Under the pieces are notes generated by a model. That model ran no database searches and was not told the origin of the DNA. It saw only the letters and a list, made by a program, of their open reading frames with translations. A stretch of 7,094 bases of DNA from Terriglobales bacterium. Lineage in GTDB: Bacteria > Acidobacteriota > Terriglobia > Terriglobales > Acidobacteriaceae. This document shows positions 4,898 through 7,094 of the stretch, piece after piece; within the stretch, counting starts at the first letter, position 1, and the number at the start of each line of letters is the position of its first letter. Position numbers and translations under genes: made by a program. The stretch lies in NCBI GenBank assembly GCA_015655365.1, contig JAATFE010000094.1, forward strand, positions 1 to 7,094, read 5' to 3'.

Positions 4898-5413
4898 TCA
4901 AAAGCCTCCGTCGCTGCCGGTTTCCCGGCGAATCTTTTCGCGCAATGCCTTGGTTTCGGGATCCTGATTGGCCGAGTCGGCGAACTTGGTTGCCTGTGCC
5001 TTGCCAGCCGGAGAAGCGATCCATCGCCGGATAAGCAGAATGGTGCCGAGCAGCGCCGCCGCGAAAACCGCGAACGGTGCGACCCAGGCCACCAGGTCGA
5101 AACCCTTGGTGGTGGGTGCGGCCAGCACGGTCGCTCCATACTTGGCCGAGAACGACGCCAGAATCTCCTTGTCGTTCTTGCCGGAGCTGATGCCATCGCT
5201 CAGTTCGCCGCGCTCCCGTCCGCTCTCCGTGCACCCCACATGGTTGCACTCGCCCAGCAGTTGCGCGCAGCCGCAGGTGCACATCAACCGATGCCCCAGG
5301 TCGTTGAAGCGCGAACCGGCATCGGTGGCGCCCAACGAAAAGCAAACCGCCACGGCCAGAGCCAATGCCTGCGCGCCCTTCATCCAACCCCCGGGATTTT
5401 TGAAAGACCTCAT
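4898..5413 (-). CDS. ccmH: Cytochrome c-type biogenesis protein CcmH
   Basis: A 171-residue CcmH/CycL/Ccl2-family protein. Residues about 12-30 are an N-terminal signal anchor or signal peptide. Residues 43-61 carry LMCTCGCAQLLGECNHVGC, with Cys at 45, 47, 49, 56 and 61. Residues 70-95 match the conserved ISSGKNDKEILASFSAKYG helix region, and 105-127 form a membrane helix (LVAWVAPFAVFAAALLGTILL). A cytoplasmic tail with DPETKALREKIRRE follows. CcmH is a periplasmic thiol-redox protein that reduces or holds the CXXCH cysteines of apocytochrome c for heme attachment by CcmF. The classical family motif is LRCxxC; here it is replaced by a C-x-C-x-C cluster plus two further Cys, a form I associate with non-proteobacterial CcmH. 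The ATG overlaps the ccmF stop (ATGA), and GGGAGG lies six bases upstream of it. Confidence 0.92.
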   Translation of the reverse strand: MRSFKNPGGWMKGAQALALAVAVCFSLGATDAGSRFNDLGHRLMCTCGCAQLLGECNHVGCTESGRERGELSDGISSGKNDKEILASFSAKYGATVLAAPTTKGFDLVAWVAPFAVFAAALLGTILLIRRWIASPAGKAQATKFADSANQDPETKALREKIRRETGSDGGF

Positions 5414-7094
5414 TGCTGGCCTCCCTTCTGCGCCGCCGGTTTCTGGCTGGGAACCAGCGCAATCAGCGTGCCGAACACCAGCACCACCAACCCCGCCCAG
5501 ATCCAGCCCACCAGCGGATTCAGGAAAGCCTTGATAATCGGCTGACCGGTGTCCGGATTGGCGCCTTCATACACCACGTACAGGTCCCAACTGAGAATTG
5601 AATGAATTGCCACCATGGTCTGCGGCTGTCCGCTGGCCTCGTAGACGCGCTTCTCGGGTGTCATCTGGAACTGCTTCTTGCCGTTTCGATAGACGTCCAG
5701 CATGGCGTATTCGGTGTTGTAGTTCAGGTTCGAGTCCTGGGTAAAGCCGGTGCACTCCAGCGTATAAGGGCCAATGAGCAGCTTGCCGTGTAGCCCCAGT
5801 TCCTGCTCCTGGTTGCGATTGAAGGCCGAACCGGCCAGTCCGATCACAATCACCACCACGCCGATGTGGATGATGTAGCCGCCGTAGCGGCGGGTGTTTC
5901 TGCGAACCAGCAGCCAGATCGCCACAAAGAAATTGCGCCCGGTCTGTTTGGAAATCACCGCGGCCCCACGCAGAAACTCGGAGAGAATCGCGGTCATCAC
6001 GCCCGCCGCCATGCCAAAGGCCACCAGCGCATAAAAGTTGCCGGTGTCGAACGCGCCGTCTTTCCAGGGCCACACGCCCACGGCCAGGCAAACAATCACC
6101 GCAGCCCACAGTGCGATCACCGGCAGCACAAAGTTGCGCCGAATGCTCTTGAGTGACGTGGCCCGCCAGGGCAGCAGCGGGCCCACGCCGGTCAGGAACA
6201 GCAGGAACAGCCCGATCGGAATGGCCACGCGGTTATAGAACGGCGCGCCCACGGTGACCTTGCTGCCCACGACATATTCGCTGAGGACGGGGAACAGCGT
6301 TCCCCAAAGGATGACGAAGCAGGCGGTCAGCAAAACGAGATTGTTGAAGAGGAAGCTGGACTCGCGGCTCACTAGCGACTCCAGTTGGTGATCGGACTGC
6401 AAATGCTTGCGCTGCAAAACGTAGGTGAAGATGCACACCGCCAGCACAAACACCATGAAGGCCACAAACCATGTGCCGATGGACGACTGCGCAAAGGCAT
6501 GCACCGAACTGACCAAACCGGCGCGAGTCAGCAGCGTGCCCAGCATCGTCAGCAGGAAAGTCGAGAAGATGAGCCACACGTTCCAGCTCTTCATCATTCC
6601 CTTCTTTTCCTGCATCATCACCGAGTGCAAAAAGGCGGTGCCGGTGAGCCACGGCATGAAGCTGGCGTTCTCCACCGGGTCCCATCCCCAGTAGCCGCCC
6701 CAGCCCAGCACGGCATAGGCCCAATGCATGCCCAGGAAGATGCCGCAGGTCAGAAATAGCCACGTGACCATGGTCCAGACGCGCGTGATCTTGATCCACT
6801 TTTCACCGGGATAGCGCATCATCAGCGCTCCCAGGGCAAACGCGAAGGGGACCGAGAAGCCCACGTAGCCTAGGTAGAGCATGGGCGGATGAATCACCAT
6901 CTCGGGATATTGGAGCAGGGGATTGAGGCCGTTGCCGTCCGCTGGCAGAGGGCCATTGAAGAGGGCGAACGGCGGAGCGGCAAAGTTCAGGATTACCAGA
7001 AAAAAGAGCTGAATCGCGGACAGAATCGTGCCCGCATAGGCGTAAAGCTTCACGTCGGTTTTGTGGGTCAGGCGCAGCACAAAGCCGTAGATGG
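5410..7094 (-). CDS. ccmF: Cytochrome c heme lyase subunit CcmF (5' end outside window)
   Basis: This multi-helix membrane protein attaches heme to apocytochrome c at the outer face of the inner membrane. The visible part has 560 residues and the frame is still open at the window edge (IYGF precedes the GTG at 7078-7080). CcmF usually has about 630-700 residues, so roughly the first hundred are missing and the GTG is not the true start. Numbering from that GTG, there is PEMVIHPPMLYLGYVGF (His64) and the WWD heme-handling motif WGGYWGWDPVENASFMPWL (127-145). His152 (FLHS), His194 (SSVHAFA) and His405 (YGGYIIHIG) follow. The 88- and 42-residue spacings of the first three His match those I recall for the heme-ligand His of E. 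coli CcmF. After about residue 410 comes a periplasmic domain, then a last membrane helix near 530-545. The stop overlaps the ccmH start by 4 bases, so they are coupled. Confidence 0.96.
   Translation of the reverse strand, partial: IYGFVLRLTHKTDVKLYAYAGTILSAIQLFFLVILNFAAPPFALFNGPLPADGNGLNPLLQYPEMVIHPPMLYLGYVGFSVPFAFALGALMMRYPGEKWIKITRVWTMVTWLFLTCGIFLGMHWAYAVLGWGGYWGWDPVENASFMPWLTGTAFLHSVMMQEKKGMMKSWNVWLIFSTFLLTMLGTLLTRAGLVSSVHAFAQSSIGTWFVAFMVFVLAVCIFTYVLQRKHLQSDHQLESLVSRESSFLFNNLVLLTACFVILWGTLFPVLSEYVVGSKVTVGAPFYNRVAIPIGLFLLFLTGVGPLLPWRATSLKSIRRNFVLPVIALWAAVIVCLAVGVWPWKDGAFDTGNFYALVAFGMAAGVMTAILSEFLRGAAVISKQTGRNFFVAIWLLVRRNTRRYGGYIIHIGVVVIVIGLAGSAFNRNQEQELGLHGKLLIGPYTLECTGFTQDSNLNYNTEYAMLDVYRNGKKQFQMTPEKRVYEASGQPQTMVAIHSILSWDLYVVYEGANPDTGQPIIKAFLNPLVGWIWAGLVVLVFGTLIALVPSQKPAAQKGGQQ

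Noticed and set aside
4652..5545. 297-codon plus-strand open frame, and 4968-5534
   Set aside because: Both are antisense to the CcmI-like gene, ccmH and the end of ccmF and have no recognisable protein features.
5567..6799. Minus-strand frames 5567-6109 and 6233-6799
   Set aside because: They lie inside ccmF in another frame; their His/Arg/Gly-rich composition is that of a shadow frame.

Overview
The window has two parts: a dense, GC-rich minus-strand operon for cytochrome c maturation (about 3280-7094) and a less GC-rich, gene-poor, repeat-rich accessory stretch (1 to about 3180). The form of CcmH (a C-x-C-x-C plus CNHVGC motif), the short CcmI-like protein, the adjacent carboxypeptidase-regulatory-like membrane protein and the style of the small palindromic repeats suggest an acidobacterium (Terriglobia/Koribacter type). 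This assignment comes from general resemblance, with no marker gene behind it.

Right part, read on the minus strand from 7094 down: ccmF (5' end outside the window), ccmH overlapping it by 4 bases (ATGA), a 92-residue CcmI-like coiled-coil membrane protein 3 bases after ccmH, and after 61 bases a 424-residue secreted/membrane protein. That last protein has an N-terminal carboxypeptidase-regulatory-like fold, one membrane helix, and a C-terminal helical segment resembling the CcmI-like module. CcmF is the heme lyase, CcmH presents or reduces the apocytochrome CXXCH thiols, and the other two are probably accessory or scaffold subunits. A strong inverted repeat at 3198-3225 lies just beyond the operon and marks the border with the accessory region.

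Left part: a palindrome at 12-31; the C-terminal remnant of an IS630-family transposase (81-269, minus); a 133-bp imperfect palindrome made of concentric paired segments (415-547); two minus-strand genes of unknown function, a four-cysteine secreted protein (575-1195) and a 140-residue Gly/Ala/Ser-rich protein (1326-1748); and a small, internally deleted IS5-family element (about 1835-2410) with perfect terminal repeats and a decayed transposase. The stretch 2414-3180 holds only weak candidates: a one-helix membrane ORF (2874-3161), an overlapping signal-peptide-like ORF, and a UUCG-loop hairpin.

No rRNA, tRNA or CRISPR array was seen, and I find no convincing new multigene system. The items most worth a second look are the 133-bp concentric palindrome, the deleted IS5-family element with intact ends, and the unusual CcmH/CcmI-like architecture.
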